From Pseudomonas gingeri (GTDB lineage: Bacteria; Pseudomonadota; Gammaproteobacteria; Pseudomonadales; Pseudomonadaceae): a stretch of 64,000 nt of DNA. Within the stretch, counting starts at the first letter, position 1, and the number at the start of each line of letters is the position of its first letter. Positions 51,690 through 60,424 of this stretch are shown in pieces. Where the stretch lies: positions 786,343 through 850,342 of the forward strand of contig NZ_JACAOS010000003.1 of the NCBI RefSeq assembly GCF_013386165.1. The letters run 5' to 3'. Made by a program: the position numbers and the translations under genes. The notes under the pieces were generated by a model, which saw only the letters and a program-made list of their open reading frames with translations, made no database searches and was not told the DNA's origin.

Positions 51690-52724
51690 TTACTTGGCGG
51701 TTTTTGCCTGGGCCACCCACGCATCCAGCGTCGCCTTGTTTTCGCTCATCCAGTCATCCGCCAATTTGCGGATGTTGCGTTCGCTGGAGCCACCCTGGCT
51801 GATGGTTTTTTCCCAGTAGCTCCAGGTCGCCTGGGAGAAGCCCATCTGCTCCACCAGGGACTTGATCGCCGGGTTGGCGGCGACGAACTTCTTGTTGCCG
51901 ATCGCATACCAGTTCCAGGCAGCCATCGCCATGCGACAAGGATCGGCGCCACCGGCACAGCCAGCCACCCCAGGGGTCAACGCCGAGGCCGCCGCGGATA
52001 CCGAACCCGGCAAGGCATCGAACGGCGTCGGCAACCAGACCACGTCTTTGCCCGGCACCATGGTGTTGGTCATCCAGGACGGCGCCCAGGCATAGAAGAA
52101 CACCGGTTCGCCACGTTTGAGGCGGGCGACGTTTTCGAACATCAGGGCTTCATATTTACCCCGCACCGGGTTCACCGTGTTCTTGAGGCCGAACTTGTCG
52201 AGCTGGTAGTCGACCACATCACCACAGCCCCAACCCGGATCACAGCTGATCAGGTTGGCCTTGCCATTTTTGCCAAACAGCCCGGCGATCTTCGGGTCTT
52301 TCAGCTGTTCCAGGCTGGTGATCCCGTAGGCATCGGCGGTTTTCTTGTCGATCATGTAGCCGTTGTAACCGGCGCCCTGAATAAAGCCCGCGCCCACCAC
52401 CTCGGTGTTTTCCTTGACCTTGTCGAAGCTGGGTTGCAGTTGCGGCAGGGTGACGTCCATCGAGAGATCCAGATCGCCCTGGGCCGCCGCTGGAAAGAAC
52501 AGGGTGGTGTTGACGGTGCTCAACTTGGTCTCGTAGCCCAACCGCTTGCTGGCTTCGATGGCGATCTTGGTCAGTACATAGTTACCACCGGTGCTTTCCG
52601 ATTGCACAAAACGGATGGTTTTGCCGCTGCCTGGCAAGTCCTCGGCCATCACCTGCGAGCAGGCCAGGCCGATCAGGGACAACGTTGCTGCAAATCCAAG
52701 CAAGGCTTTGAATGGACGCATCAT
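51690..52724 (-). CDS. proX: quaternary-amine ABC transporter binding protein, ProX-like
   Basis: 344 residues starting at ATG 52724 (a second ATG follows). A signal peptide ends CSQVMA at about residue 25. The mature part has GKTIRFVQSESTGGNYVLTKIAIEASKRLGYE and the aromatic-rich WGCGDVVDYQ/YAWAPSWM stretches that form Trp boxes for trimethylammonium ligands in ProX/OpuAC proteins. Substrates such as glycine betaine, proline betaine or carnitine are expected. Confidence 0.85.
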   Translation of the reverse strand: MMRPFKALLGFAATLSLIGLACSQVMAEDLPGSGKTIRFVQSESTGGNYVLTKIAIEASKRLGYETKLSTVNTTLFFPAAAQGDLDLSMDVTLPQLQPSFDKVKENTEVVGAGFIQGAGYNGYMIDKKTADAYGITSLEQLKDPKIAGLFGKNGKANLISCDPGWGCGDVVDYQLDKFGLKNTVNPVRGKYEALMFENVARLKRGEPVFFYAWAPSWMTNTMVPGKDVVWLPTPFDALPGSVSAAASALTPGVAGCAGGADPCRMAMAAWNWYAIGNKKFVAANPAIKSLVEQMGFSQATWSYWEKTISQGGSSERNIRKLADDWMSENKATLDAWVAQAKTAK

Positions 52725-52816
52725 GATTTCCTCTTTTTTTCTCGTTATGGTTAAGGGATGGCAGTGAAGAAAAGCGCTCGACAACGGGCATTCATGATTG
52801 TTGTTCTTGTGCCGGC

Positions 52817-53713
52817 TCAGGCATTGACCGCGCGGGTATCGAGCAGTCGCCTGAACAGCGACTTGCGTTTGCGCACAGTGGGTTGAGCCAGTTTCTGGGT
52901 GATCCGGTCGAGCATCATCGCCAGCAGCACAATGGCGATGCCGCCCACCGCCGCGCGGCCGACGTCCATGCGTCCCAACCCCTGCAAAACCACCAGGCCG
53001 AGGCCTTCGGCGCCGATCATGGCCACCACCACCGACATCACCATGGCCGTGAGCACCGTCTGGTTGAGGCCGCCGAGGATGGTCGGGATCGCCAGGGGTA
53101 ACTGGATTTCCCAGAGCAATTGCCGGTGATCGGCACCGAAGGCATGGCCGGCTTCCACCAGTTCGGTGTCGACCATGCGGATACCCAGGTAGGTAAAGCG
53201 AATCAGTGGCGGGCAGGCGGAAATCACCACCGCCACCTCACCCGACACGGTGCCCACGCCGAACAACATCACCACCGGCACCAGGTACACGAAGGTCGGT
53301 GTGGTCTGCATGATGTCGAGGATCGGCCGCATCACCCGCCAGACCCGTTCGCTGCGGGCACACCAGACGCCCACCGGAATCCCGACGAGCATGCAGATGA
53401 CAATGGCCGTGGTGATCAGCGACAAGGTGGTCATGGCTTCGTCCCAGACCCCCAGGGCAGCGATGACCACCAGGGCGACGGCACTGAACAACGCCACCCC
53501 CAGGCTCGCGGCACGGTAGGCGATGAGGAACATCAGCAGCACCATGATCGGGAAGGGAATGGCGTGGATCAGGGTGTCGCTCAAGGCCAGCAGGTTCTCC
53601 ACTGGCCAACGGATCGCCAGGAACATCGGTCGCAGATGAATGCCCAGCCACTCGACGGACTGGCTGATCCATTGGTCCACGGGAAACACCGCGAGGTCTT
53701 CTGAACTAAGCAT
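52817..53713 (-). CDS. proW: quaternary-amine ABC transporter permease, ProW-like
   Basis: 298 residues from ATG 53713 (GGAGG nine bases before); it overlaps the ATPase gene by eight bases. Helices from about residue 50 on, with the MQTTPTFVYLVPVVMLFGVGTV and HAFGADHRQLLWEIQLPLAIPTILGGLNQTVL stretches typical of ProW/OpuAB. It is the membrane channel of the ProVWX importer. Confidence 0.88.
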   Translation of the reverse strand: MLSSEDLAVFPVDQWISQSVEWLGIHLRPMFLAIRWPVENLLALSDTLIHAIPFPIMVLLMFLIAYRAASLGVALFSAVALVVIAALGVWDEAMTTLSLITTAIVICMLVGIPVGVWCARSERVWRVMRPILDIMQTTPTFVYLVPVVMLFGVGTVSGEVAVVISACPPLIRFTYLGIRMVDTELVEAGHAFGADHRQLLWEIQLPLAIPTILGGLNQTVLTAMVMSVVVAMIGAEGLGLVVLQGLGRMDVGRAAVGGIAIVLLAMMLDRITQKLAQPTVRKRKSLFRRLLDTRAVNA

Positions 53714-54902
53714 GTTGGGCAACCTCCGCCGCGCTTGGGCGCTGGGCCGCGACGCTGGCAATGCAATCAAGAATGTGGGCGCTGTTCAGGGTGCCGGCAA
53801 ACAGCCCGGCGCCATCGACCACCGCCACCGGCAAGCCTGGTTTGAGCAGGCGCGCCACTTCCACCAGCTTGGCGCTGGCCGGCACGCTGACAAACTGTGT
53901 CGACAACCGTTGCAACGCATCGGCCCCCCCGCCAACGGCCAGCAGCGCGGCCGAATCGAGCACACCGACCACCTTGCCGAGGCTGTTGAGGACAAAGGCG
54001 CTGGCGCTGTCATTGCCGACGACGCGGGTGTCGCCCTGGACCAGCAAGGTGTCGGCGGCTTGCATGATCGAGCGGGCATCGAACAGCCGCGAACGGTCGA
54101 CATCCCGGGTGAAGGCGGCGACATAGTCACTGCCGGGGTCCATGACGATTTCCTGGGGCGTGCCTTCGCGCACCACCTGGCCGTCGGCCATGATCGCAAT
54201 CCGGGTGCCGAGCTTCAGGGCTTCCTGGAAGTCATGGGTGATGAACAGGATGGTTTTCTTCAGGGTGCGTTGCAGGCGCAGCAACTCGTCCTGCATCTCC
54301 GTGCGAATCAACGGGTCGAGGGCGCTGAAGGCTTCGTCCATGATCAGCACATCGGCGTCGGTGGCCAGAGCCCGGGCCAGGCCGACCCGCTGGCGCATGC
54401 CGCCGGAGAGCTCATGGGGATGATGATCAGCCCATTTGGCCAGGCCGACGATGGCCAGCACTTCTTCGGCGCGTTGACGCCGTTCGGCCGAGGCGACTCC
54501 GCGCAGCTTGAGACCGAACTCGGTGTTCTCGATCACGGTTTTGTTCGGCAACAGCGCGAAGTGCTGGAAGACCATGGAGATGCGCGTCCGGCGGACCTCC
54601 CGTAGCTGGTTTTCGTCGAGCGTCACCAAGTCCTCGCCGTCGAGCAGGATCTTGCCCGCGGTCGGTTCGTTCAAGCGATTGATGCAACGGGCCAGGGTTG
54701 ATTTTCCCGAGCCGGACAAACCCATGATCATGTAGATCGCACCGCTGGGAATGGACAGCGATACGTTGTTGAGGCCGACCACGGTGGCGGTCTCGGCCAG
54801 GATACGGTCTTTGCTGGCCCCAGCCGTCAAGAGCTGCATGGCCCTTTCCGGCGAAGAGGAAAAGACCTTGTAGAGGTTTTCAATCTTCAGTCGTTCGCTC
54901 AC
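53706..54902 (-). CDS. proV: quaternary-amine ABC transporter ATPase with CBS domains, ProV-like
   Basis: 398 residues. The start is GTG 54902, because GGAGG lies six bases before it; a longer ATG frame from 54977 has no ribosome site. The ATPase core has GLSGSGKSTLAR (Walker A), LSGGMRQRVGLARAL (signature) and VLIMDEAFSALD (Walker B). Two CBS-type repeats at about 270-390 are the osmosensing or regulatory part known from ProV/OpuAA. Confidence 0.9.
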   Translation of the reverse strand: MSERLKIENLYKVFSSSPERAMQLLTAGASKDRILAETATVVGLNNVSLSIPSGAIYMIMGLSGSGKSTLARCINRLNEPTAGKILLDGEDLVTLDENQLREVRRTRISMVFQHFALLPNKTVIENTEFGLKLRGVASAERRQRAEEVLAIVGLAKWADHHPHELSGGMRQRVGLARALATDADVLIMDEAFSALDPLIRTEMQDELLRLQRTLKKTILFITHDFQEALKLGTRIAIMADGQVVREGTPQEIVMDPGSDYVAAFTRDVDRSRLFDARSIMQAADTLLVQGDTRVVGNDSASAFVLNSLGKVVGVLDSAALLAVGGGADALQRLSTQFVSVPASAKLVEVARLLKPGLPVAVVDGAGLFAGTLNSAHILDCIASVAAQRPSAAEVAQHA

Positions 54903-55097
54903 CCATTGCCTCCAATTGTTGTTTTGCAATCTGCGGAAAACTTCATTAATAGAAATTTTTGGGCTACTGGCAGTCAAAGGTCATTCAGTCATGCAAGGGT
55001 GCAGTTTCAAAAATTTCTTGTTGTGGTGCCAAGGCACTTACAGCATGAGCGGTGTGACGAGTGCAACGCCGAGACGCCGGTCGGTAGCACTAACGGC

Positions 55098-55910
55098 TTA
55101 TCCATGGCCTACCTGCGAATCGAGCAGAAAGTCCCGCAGGATCGAAGCCACCTGTTCCGGCGCCTCGATCAGGATGCAGTGGCGCAGCCCCGGCAGGATC
55201 TTCAACTGTGAGCCGGCGATGCGTTCGTGCATGAACGCGGCCATCCGTGGGTTGGAACCGGCGTCGTCGGCGCCGGTGGCGATCAAGGTCGGGCAACTGA
55301 TCTGTGGCAGTTGCTCGCCGAAATCCGACTCCGCCAGCACCCGATACGCCGCCGCGTAGCAGCCCGGATCGTTGTCGGCGTTTTGTTGGCGCAGACGGGC
55401 GACGGCTTCGGGATGGCGCGCCTGGAAGTCCTCGGTCAGCCAGCGTGACAGTGACGCTTCGTAATGGGCGACGGGCTCACCGCGTTGCAAGGCAACGAGG
55501 CGCGCCTGGACCCGCTCACGTTCCTCGGCGTTACGTCCGGCCACTGTCGACAACAGCACCAGGCGTCGAACCCGTGAGGGATGGGTCAAGGCCAGGCGCT
55601 GGGCGATCAGACCGCCCAGGGAAAAGCCGGCCAGGTCGAAGCGCTCGAAGCCGATATGATCGGCCAAGGCCAGCGCTTCGCCGACCAGATGATCGATCTC
55701 ATAACGACCCGGTGTGCGCGAGGAGTGGCCGTGGCCGCGCAGGTCGAAGGTCAGAACGGTGAACTGTTCTTGCAAGTGCTCCACCACCCCGGCCCAAGCC
55801 TCAAGGCTGGAGCCGACGCCGTGGATACAAAGCAGTGCGCGCGGTCCCCGGCCATCGAGGCGATAGTTGAGGGTGACGCCGGCTACGCTGAAACGTTGTG
55901 CATCGCTCAT
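55098..55910 (-). CDS. alpha/beta hydrolase
   Basis: 270 residues. Oxyanion HGVGSSLEAW, nucleophile elbow GFSLGG (Ser), acid and His (PGLRHCIL region) give a full triad. The family covers 3-oxoadipate enol-lactonase-like and esterase-like enzymes. It begins six bases after the luciferase-like monooxygenase ends, so the two are co-transcribed, and it probably hydrolyses a product of that enzyme. Confidence 0.85.
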   Translation of the reverse strand: MSDAQRFSVAGVTLNYRLDGRGPRALLCIHGVGSSLEAWAGVVEHLQEQFTVLTFDLRGHGHSSRTPGRYEIDHLVGEALALADHIGFERFDLAGFSLGGLIAQRLALTHPSRVRRLVLLSTVAGRNAEERERVQARLVALQRGEPVAHYEASLSRWLTEDFQARHPEAVARLRQQNADNDPGCYAAAYRVLAESDFGEQLPQISCPTLIATGADDAGSNPRMAAFMHERIAGSQLKILPGLRHCILIEAPEQVASILRDFLLDSQVGHG

Positions 55911-55915
55911 GGTGC

Positions 55916-56992
55916 TTACCCTGTGACGTGGTCGCGGCGTTTGGCACGCTCACGCTCGGCGAATACCGGCATCACTTCATCGATAAACAGGCGCAAGGTC
56001 TGTTTCTGCAGTTCGAACGGCAGGTTGAAGGTCAGGCCCAGGCAATATTGGTCGACCCCGGCGGCCTCGTAATCGAGCAGCTTCTCGATGATTTCTTCGG
56101 GCGTGCCGAACATCAGGTTGCGCCGCAGGTTTTCCGGGTTGTAGTTGTCCTTGCCGCGCACGCTTTCAAAGGACACCGGTTCAGGAAAGCCGTTGTGCAC
56201 GGTGCCGATGTTCTGCATCAGGTTTTCGAAGGCCCGGCCGAAGTCCATGCTGTGGCGTACCGGCAGCTCCCAGTCGCCGGGCTTGGCATATACGCAGGTA
56301 CGCCGCTGCATCATGAAACGCGGACGGGGCATATGGGGGTTGTCGGCCAGCGCTTTTTTGAATTTTTCCCCAAGTACGGCGATTTCCGCAGCGGGTGCCG
56401 AGAGCGGGGTGGAGAGGATATTGGCGCCGATGCCCACCGCCCAGTCGAACGTGCCGGGATCCCGCGCGGCGACCCAGATGCGCGGATGATCCTTTTGCAA
56501 GGGCTTGGGCACCGCCGCCGTCAGCGGGAATTTCCAGTAATGGCCATCGTGGGCGTAATCCCCGGACCAGAGTTTTTGCACCGCTGGCACCAGCTCCTTC
56601 ATATAACCCACGCCTTCCTGCTGTTGCAGGCCGGGGGTCATGCGGTCGAACTCATACTGGTAGGAACCGCGGGCAATACCGAATTCCAGGCGCCCGCCGG
56701 TCAGGTGGTCGCACAACGCGGCTTCGCCGGCCAGGCGGATCGGATGCCAGTAGGCGGCCGCCAGGGTCGCGGTGCCCAGGCGAATGCGCTGGGTGTGCTG
56801 GCCGAGCCAGACCAGGGTCTGGAACGGGTTGGGCGCAATGGTGCATTCGAGGGTGTGGTGCTCAGAGGTCCACAGGGTTTCGAAGCCGCCTTCATCGGCC
56901 ATTTGGGCCAGTTCCAGCAGGTTGGCCATGACGGTCTGCATGGGCACGTCCGGGGAAAAGCGTTCCATGCTCAGGGACACGGCAAATTTCAT
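55916..56992 (-). CDS. LLM-class flavin-dependent monooxygenase
   Basis: 358 residues from ATG 56992 with AAGGAG upstream. Luciferase-like TIM barrel: MKFAVSLSMERFSPDVP, LAQMADEGGFETLWTSEHH, TQRIRLGTATLAAAYWHPIRLAGEAALCDHLTGGRLEFGIARGS. These enzymes use reduced FMN from a separate reductase and O2 to hydroxylate or cleave a substrate. The reductase gene is in the same run. This is probably the oxygenase of a two-component system. Confidence 0.88.
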   Translation of the reverse strand: MKFAVSLSMERFSPDVPMQTVMANLLELAQMADEGGFETLWTSEHHTLECTIAPNPFQTLVWLGQHTQRIRLGTATLAAAYWHPIRLAGEAALCDHLTGGRLEFGIARGSYQYEFDRMTPGLQQQEGVGYMKELVPAVQKLWSGDYAHDGHYWKFPLTAAVPKPLQKDHPRIWVAARDPGTFDWAVGIGANILSTPLSAPAAEIAVLGEKFKKALADNPHMPRPRFMMQRRTCVYAKPGDWELPVRHSMDFGRAFENLMQNIGTVHNGFPEPVSFESVRGKDNYNPENLRRNLMFGTPEEIIEKLLDYEAAGVDQYCLGLTFNLPFELQKQTLRLFIDEVMPVFAERERAKRRDHVTG

Positions 56993-57031
56993 GGGTAGCT
57001 CCTTGAATAACGGGCAGTGGGCAAAGAAGTC

Positions 57032-58543
57032 TCAGCGCAGGCGGATGACGAAGGGGTCCTGCATGTCCCCGGAGTAATCGATGATCACGTTCTTGGCCCG
57101 GGAAAATTCGCGCATCACGTCAAAGCCTCCGCGGCGGCCGTAACCGCTTTGCTTGAAGCCGCCATTGGCGGACATGTAGGCGGAACTGCGGTAGGTGTTG
57201 ATCCACACCGTGCCGGCGTCGATCCGATGGGCGAAGCGCATGGCACGGTCGATGTTCTGGGTCCAGATCCCCGAAGCCAGGCCATAAGCGGTGTCGTTGG
57301 CCAGGCTGATCATCTGTTCTTCGGTGCTGAATGGCATGACGCCCACCACCGGGCCGAACAGTTCGTCACGCATAAAGGGCATGTCGTTGCTGGCGTTGGC
57401 CATGACGGTCGGTTCGAAGTACCAGCCTTCGGACAGGTGCGCGCTGCTCGGACGTTTGCCACCGATGGCCACCTGGGCCCCTTGTTGCACGCCGTTGGCG
57501 ATATACCCTTCGAGCTTTTGCAGTTGGGCTTGCAGGGCCAGCGGGCCGATATCGGTGAACTCTTCCATCGGGTGGCCGAGGCTGATGCGCTCGGTACGGG
57601 CCACCAGGGCTTCAACGAACTGCTCGTAGATCGGCGCCTCGACAAAACAGCGCGAGCCGGCCACACAACTTTGTCCGGCGGCGGCGAAGATCCCGGAAAC
57701 CACGCCGTTGACCGCTTTATCGATATCGACATCGGCAAACACCACATGCGGTGACTTGCCGCCCAGTTCCATCTGGCAGGGCACCAGGTTGTTCGCGGCA
57801 TTGCCGGCAATCCGTCGTCCGGTATCGGTGCTGCCGGTGAACACGTACTTGGCAATCCCGGGATGGCGGGTCAGGGCCTCACCGGTGAGCCGACCGTTAC
57901 CGCTGACGACGTTGACCACACCGTGCGGAAACCCGGCCTCGATGATCAATTCGGCCAGGGCCAGGGTGGAGGCGCTGGCGTGCTCGGACGGTTTGATCAC
58001 CACGGTGTTGCCAATGGCCAGGCAAGGCGCCAGGGTGCCGGTGAGCAACATCAGCGGCGAGTTCCACGGGGTGATCATGCCGACCACGCCCAAGGGTTCG
58101 CGGGTGCTGTAGTTGAGCTGGTTGAGCTTGTTGATCGGAATGGTTTCGCCCTGCAGCTTGTCGGCCATGCCGGCGAAATAGATGTAGGCGTCCGGCAGGG
58201 CGTTCATCTGTGCGCGCATTTCCCGCAACAGCTTGCCGTTGTCGCGGGTTTCCAGGAGTGCCAGGGCTTCGGCGTTCTCCAGCACCAGCTGGGCCAGGCG
58301 ATACAGCAGTTTGCCGCGGGCCGTGGGCGTCAGGTTGCGCCATTGCGGATCGTTGAAAGCCCGCTGGGCCGAGGCCACTGCACGGTCCACATCGCTGGCA
58401 TCGGCTTCGGCGAACTGGTACCAGGACTTGCCGGTCGTGGGATCGAAACTGTCCTGGTAGGTGGCGCTGTTGGGGGCGACGAACTGACCGTCGATAAACA
58501 GGTTGAGGCGGCTGCCCTCAAGGGCACTGACCGTGGTTTTCAT
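57032..58543 (-). CDS. NAD-dependent aldehyde dehydrogenase
   Basis: 503 residues from ATG 58543 (AGGA seven bases before); ATG 58579 would overlap the upstream gene without a ribosome site. The fold is complete: PWNSPLMLLTGTLAPCLAIGNTVVIKPSE, Glu in MELGGKSPH, catalytic Cys293 in GQSCVAGSR. It lies between the reductase (22-base gap) and the monooxygenase genes, so it probably oxidises an aldehyde made by the monooxygenase. Confidence 0.9.
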   Translation of the reverse strand: MKTTVSALEGSRLNLFIDGQFVAPNSATYQDSFDPTTGKSWYQFAEADASDVDRAVASAQRAFNDPQWRNLTPTARGKLLYRLAQLVLENAEALALLETRDNGKLLREMRAQMNALPDAYIYFAGMADKLQGETIPINKLNQLNYSTREPLGVVGMITPWNSPLMLLTGTLAPCLAIGNTVVIKPSEHASASTLALAELIIEAGFPHGVVNVVSGNGRLTGEALTRHPGIAKYVFTGSTDTGRRIAGNAANNLVPCQMELGGKSPHVVFADVDIDKAVNGVVSGIFAAAGQSCVAGSRCFVEAPIYEQFVEALVARTERISLGHPMEEFTDIGPLALQAQLQKLEGYIANGVQQGAQVAIGGKRPSSAHLSEGWYFEPTVMANASNDMPFMRDELFGPVVGVMPFSTEEQMISLANDTAYGLASGIWTQNIDRAMRFAHRIDAGTVWINTYRSSAYMSANGGFKQSGYGRRGGFDVMREFSRAKNVIIDYSGDMQDPFVIRLR

Positions 58544-58565
58544 GCAGGAGTCCTGTGGGTGCGTA

Positions 58566-59534
58566 TCAAAGGCATTCATGGGCCAGCGCGGCGTTCTCGA
58601 TCATCTCCACCCGGCCGCTCTCGGCGGAGCCGGTGTAAATGCCGAACTGCTGGTTCTTGCGCTCACGGGCGTAACGGCGCACCACCGAGCGCAATTCGTT
58701 GACCGGCATCTGCTCGATGGGCAACTCGTCGAGGGGGAAGAAACGCAGGGTCTCGGGCAGCTCGAAAGGTCCCTGGAGGGGATCGAGTTGGGCGCGGTAG
58801 ATCAGGTAGCCAGGATCGGTGTCGTCGACGTCGAATACCGAGTACAGAAAGGTCGACTCCAGTTCGATCGACAGGGCGTTCTGGCCCACGTCGATAAAGC
58901 CCTTGCGCTTGCCGGCCACGGGCAGGGTCCAGCCACCGGCGCCGTCGGCACGGAACAGGATCGCGTCACCAGCTTCGATCAGGTAGCCGATGATCATCTT
59001 GTGGGAGTCCAGCCAACTGGCCGGCAACGGGTCCTGGATATTGGCGTAGCGGCCTCGGCAGAAACACAGCGGCAACTTGGGACTGGTGCCAAAGGCGCGG
59101 ACCTGGCCGATCAGCACCAGGTGGTCGCCGGCTTCGATACGCTGGTCCACGGTGCAATCGAACCAGGTCAGGCTGTCGGTCAGGATCGGCGCGCCGGTGT
59201 GGACCTTGTCGTGGTTGACGGTGTGGAACTTGTCCGGCGATTTGGAGGCAAAGGTCCCCGAAACGTCCACCTGTCCTTCATGCAGCAGGTTGACGGCGAA
59301 GTGCTCGGTGCCAGCGAACGCACTGTAACTGGCCGCCGACTTGCCGACGCACACCAGCAGCAGCGGCGGGTCGAGGGATACCGAGGTGAACGAATTGGCC
59401 GTCATGCCCCGTGGGTTACCCTCGGCGTCATGGGTGGTGATGACGGTAACCCCGGTCACGAAAGTGCCGAAGGCCTGGCGCAAAGCGCCGGGATCGACTG
59501 CTGCAAGGTGGGTGTTGACCATGCTGCTCGGCAT
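58566..59534 (-). CDS. flavin reductase fused to a Nudix-like domain
   Basis: 322 residues from ATG 59534 (AGGAG eight bases before). The first about 165 residues are a split-barrel FMN reductase (ALRQAFGTFVTGVTVITTHDAEGNPRGMTANSFTSVSLDPPLLLVCV). The rest contains GYLIYRAQLDPLQGPFELPETLRFFPLDELP, which resembles the end of a Nudix hydrolase fold, although a full Nudix box is not visible. Most two-component reductases stop after the first domain. It likely supplies reduced flavin to the LLM monooxygenase; the added domain may control nucleotide binding. Confidence 0.82.
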   Translation of the reverse strand: MPSSMVNTHLAAVDPGALRQAFGTFVTGVTVITTHDAEGNPRGMTANSFTSVSLDPPLLLVCVGKSAASYSAFAGTEHFAVNLLHEGQVDVSGTFASKSPDKFHTVNHDKVHTGAPILTDSLTWFDCTVDQRIEAGDHLVLIGQVRAFGTSPKLPLCFCRGRYANIQDPLPASWLDSHKMIIGYLIEAGDAILFRADGAGGWTLPVAGKRKGFIDVGQNALSIELESTFLYSVFDVDDTDPGYLIYRAQLDPLQGPFELPETLRFFPLDELPIEQMPVNELRSVVRRYARERKNQQFGIYTGSAESGRVEMIENAALAHECL

Positions 59535-59648
59535 CGGAGTACTCCTGTTTCTTGTGGTTTGATGCAGCCTACGAGGGCGGGAACCGGTAGGCTTGCGTCG
59601 ATCAAGAGGAACCTGGGTGGAATTTTTGCTGCGCTTCGAAGGGGGGCT

Positions 59649-60248
59649 TCAGTCCTTTGGACGTTCCGCGTCCATCTCCGCCATGTCCTGGTACCGATCG
59701 GCAATGCGCGGGTGCGGGCGCGAGCCGTCGGCCGCACCGATGGCGATCAGCACTTCGTCCGGCCCCGGTGCATCGGCGATCTGGAAGTTGGCGGTGAGAA
59801 AGTGCGAGCGCTTGCCGGTTTCGCTTTTGTGCACCATCGGCAGGGCGAGCAGGGCGCCTGGGGCGTTGCGGGTGTTGGTGAAGCTCAGGTAGGCCGTGCC
59901 GTCTACCGCTTCGCGAAACAGGTTGCCAAAGCGCAGGGTGTGGATCAGCCCCGAGGCGTGCTCGATTTCACCGTTGACCCCGACGGCAGCGGCCTTGCCA
60001 AAGGCTTCGACCTTGTGGCCAGGCATCAGGGCCGTCAGACGTCGAGTCATTTCGTAGCCCAGGCCTGGCGCCAGGCGCAAGATCTCCGGGCGCAGGTTTT
60101 CGACGAAGCCCTGGCCGGCCCAGGGGTTTTTCAGCACGGCGGCTACCACGATCAAGGTGATGGGTTTGCCGGCGTCCTTGCCGCCTTCGATAAAGGTTTC
60201 CTCGATAAAGGTGGAATACTTTCTGACGCCCAGATTTTCCAGATTCAT
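59649..60248 (-). CDS. PF06684 amino-acid-synthesis family protein
   Basis: 199 residues from ATG 60248; ribosome site weak. The family pattern is clear: RKYSTFIEETFIEGGK, ITLIVVAAVLKNPWAGQG, RLAPGLGYEMTRRLTALM, and GKAAAVGVNGEIEHASGLIH. PF06684 has no proven activity, despite its database name. It is the first gene of the five-gene run opposite the PucR-type regulator, so its role is probably in the same catabolic route. Confidence 0.8.
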   Translation of the reverse strand: MNLENLGVRKYSTFIEETFIEGGKDAGKPITLIVVAAVLKNPWAGQGFVENLRPEILRLAPGLGYEMTRRLTALMPGHKVEAFGKAAAVGVNGEIEHASGLIHTLRFGNLFREAVDGTAYLSFTNTRNAPGALLALPMVHKSETGKRSHFLTANFQIADAPGPDEVLIAIGAADGSRPHPRIADRYQDMAEMDAERPKD

Positions 60249-60424
60249 GATGACTCGTCGCCCTTGTGGTTGTTGGTTTTGACAAAGGCTATGGGCAAAG
60301 GCAAAACCCGTCTTCCGGGGTTCAGGAGTACAAATCATCTGGACATTGCTCGGAACCGGCGCAAGTATCAGCTCGGCCGGGCAGGCAAGTTGACGGCCAT
60401 GACCTCCATGTTCAGGTGAGCGCC
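60249..60424. promoter_or_regulatory. divergent control region for the catabolic set and its regulator
   Basis: The region separates the PF06684 gene from the PucR-type regulator. GGCAAAGGCAAAACC at about 60296-60310 is a possible motif, but no operator or promoter could be set. AGGTGA at 60414-60419 lies five bases before TTG 60425. Confidence 0.4.

Noticed and set aside
60416..60418. GTG 60416 as start of the PucR-type gene
   Set aside because: It lies within the AGGTGA ribosome site that serves TTG 60425.
58503..60419. 638-residue plus-strand frame
   Set aside because: It is the antisense of the flavin reductase and PF06684 genes; no motif and no ribosome site.
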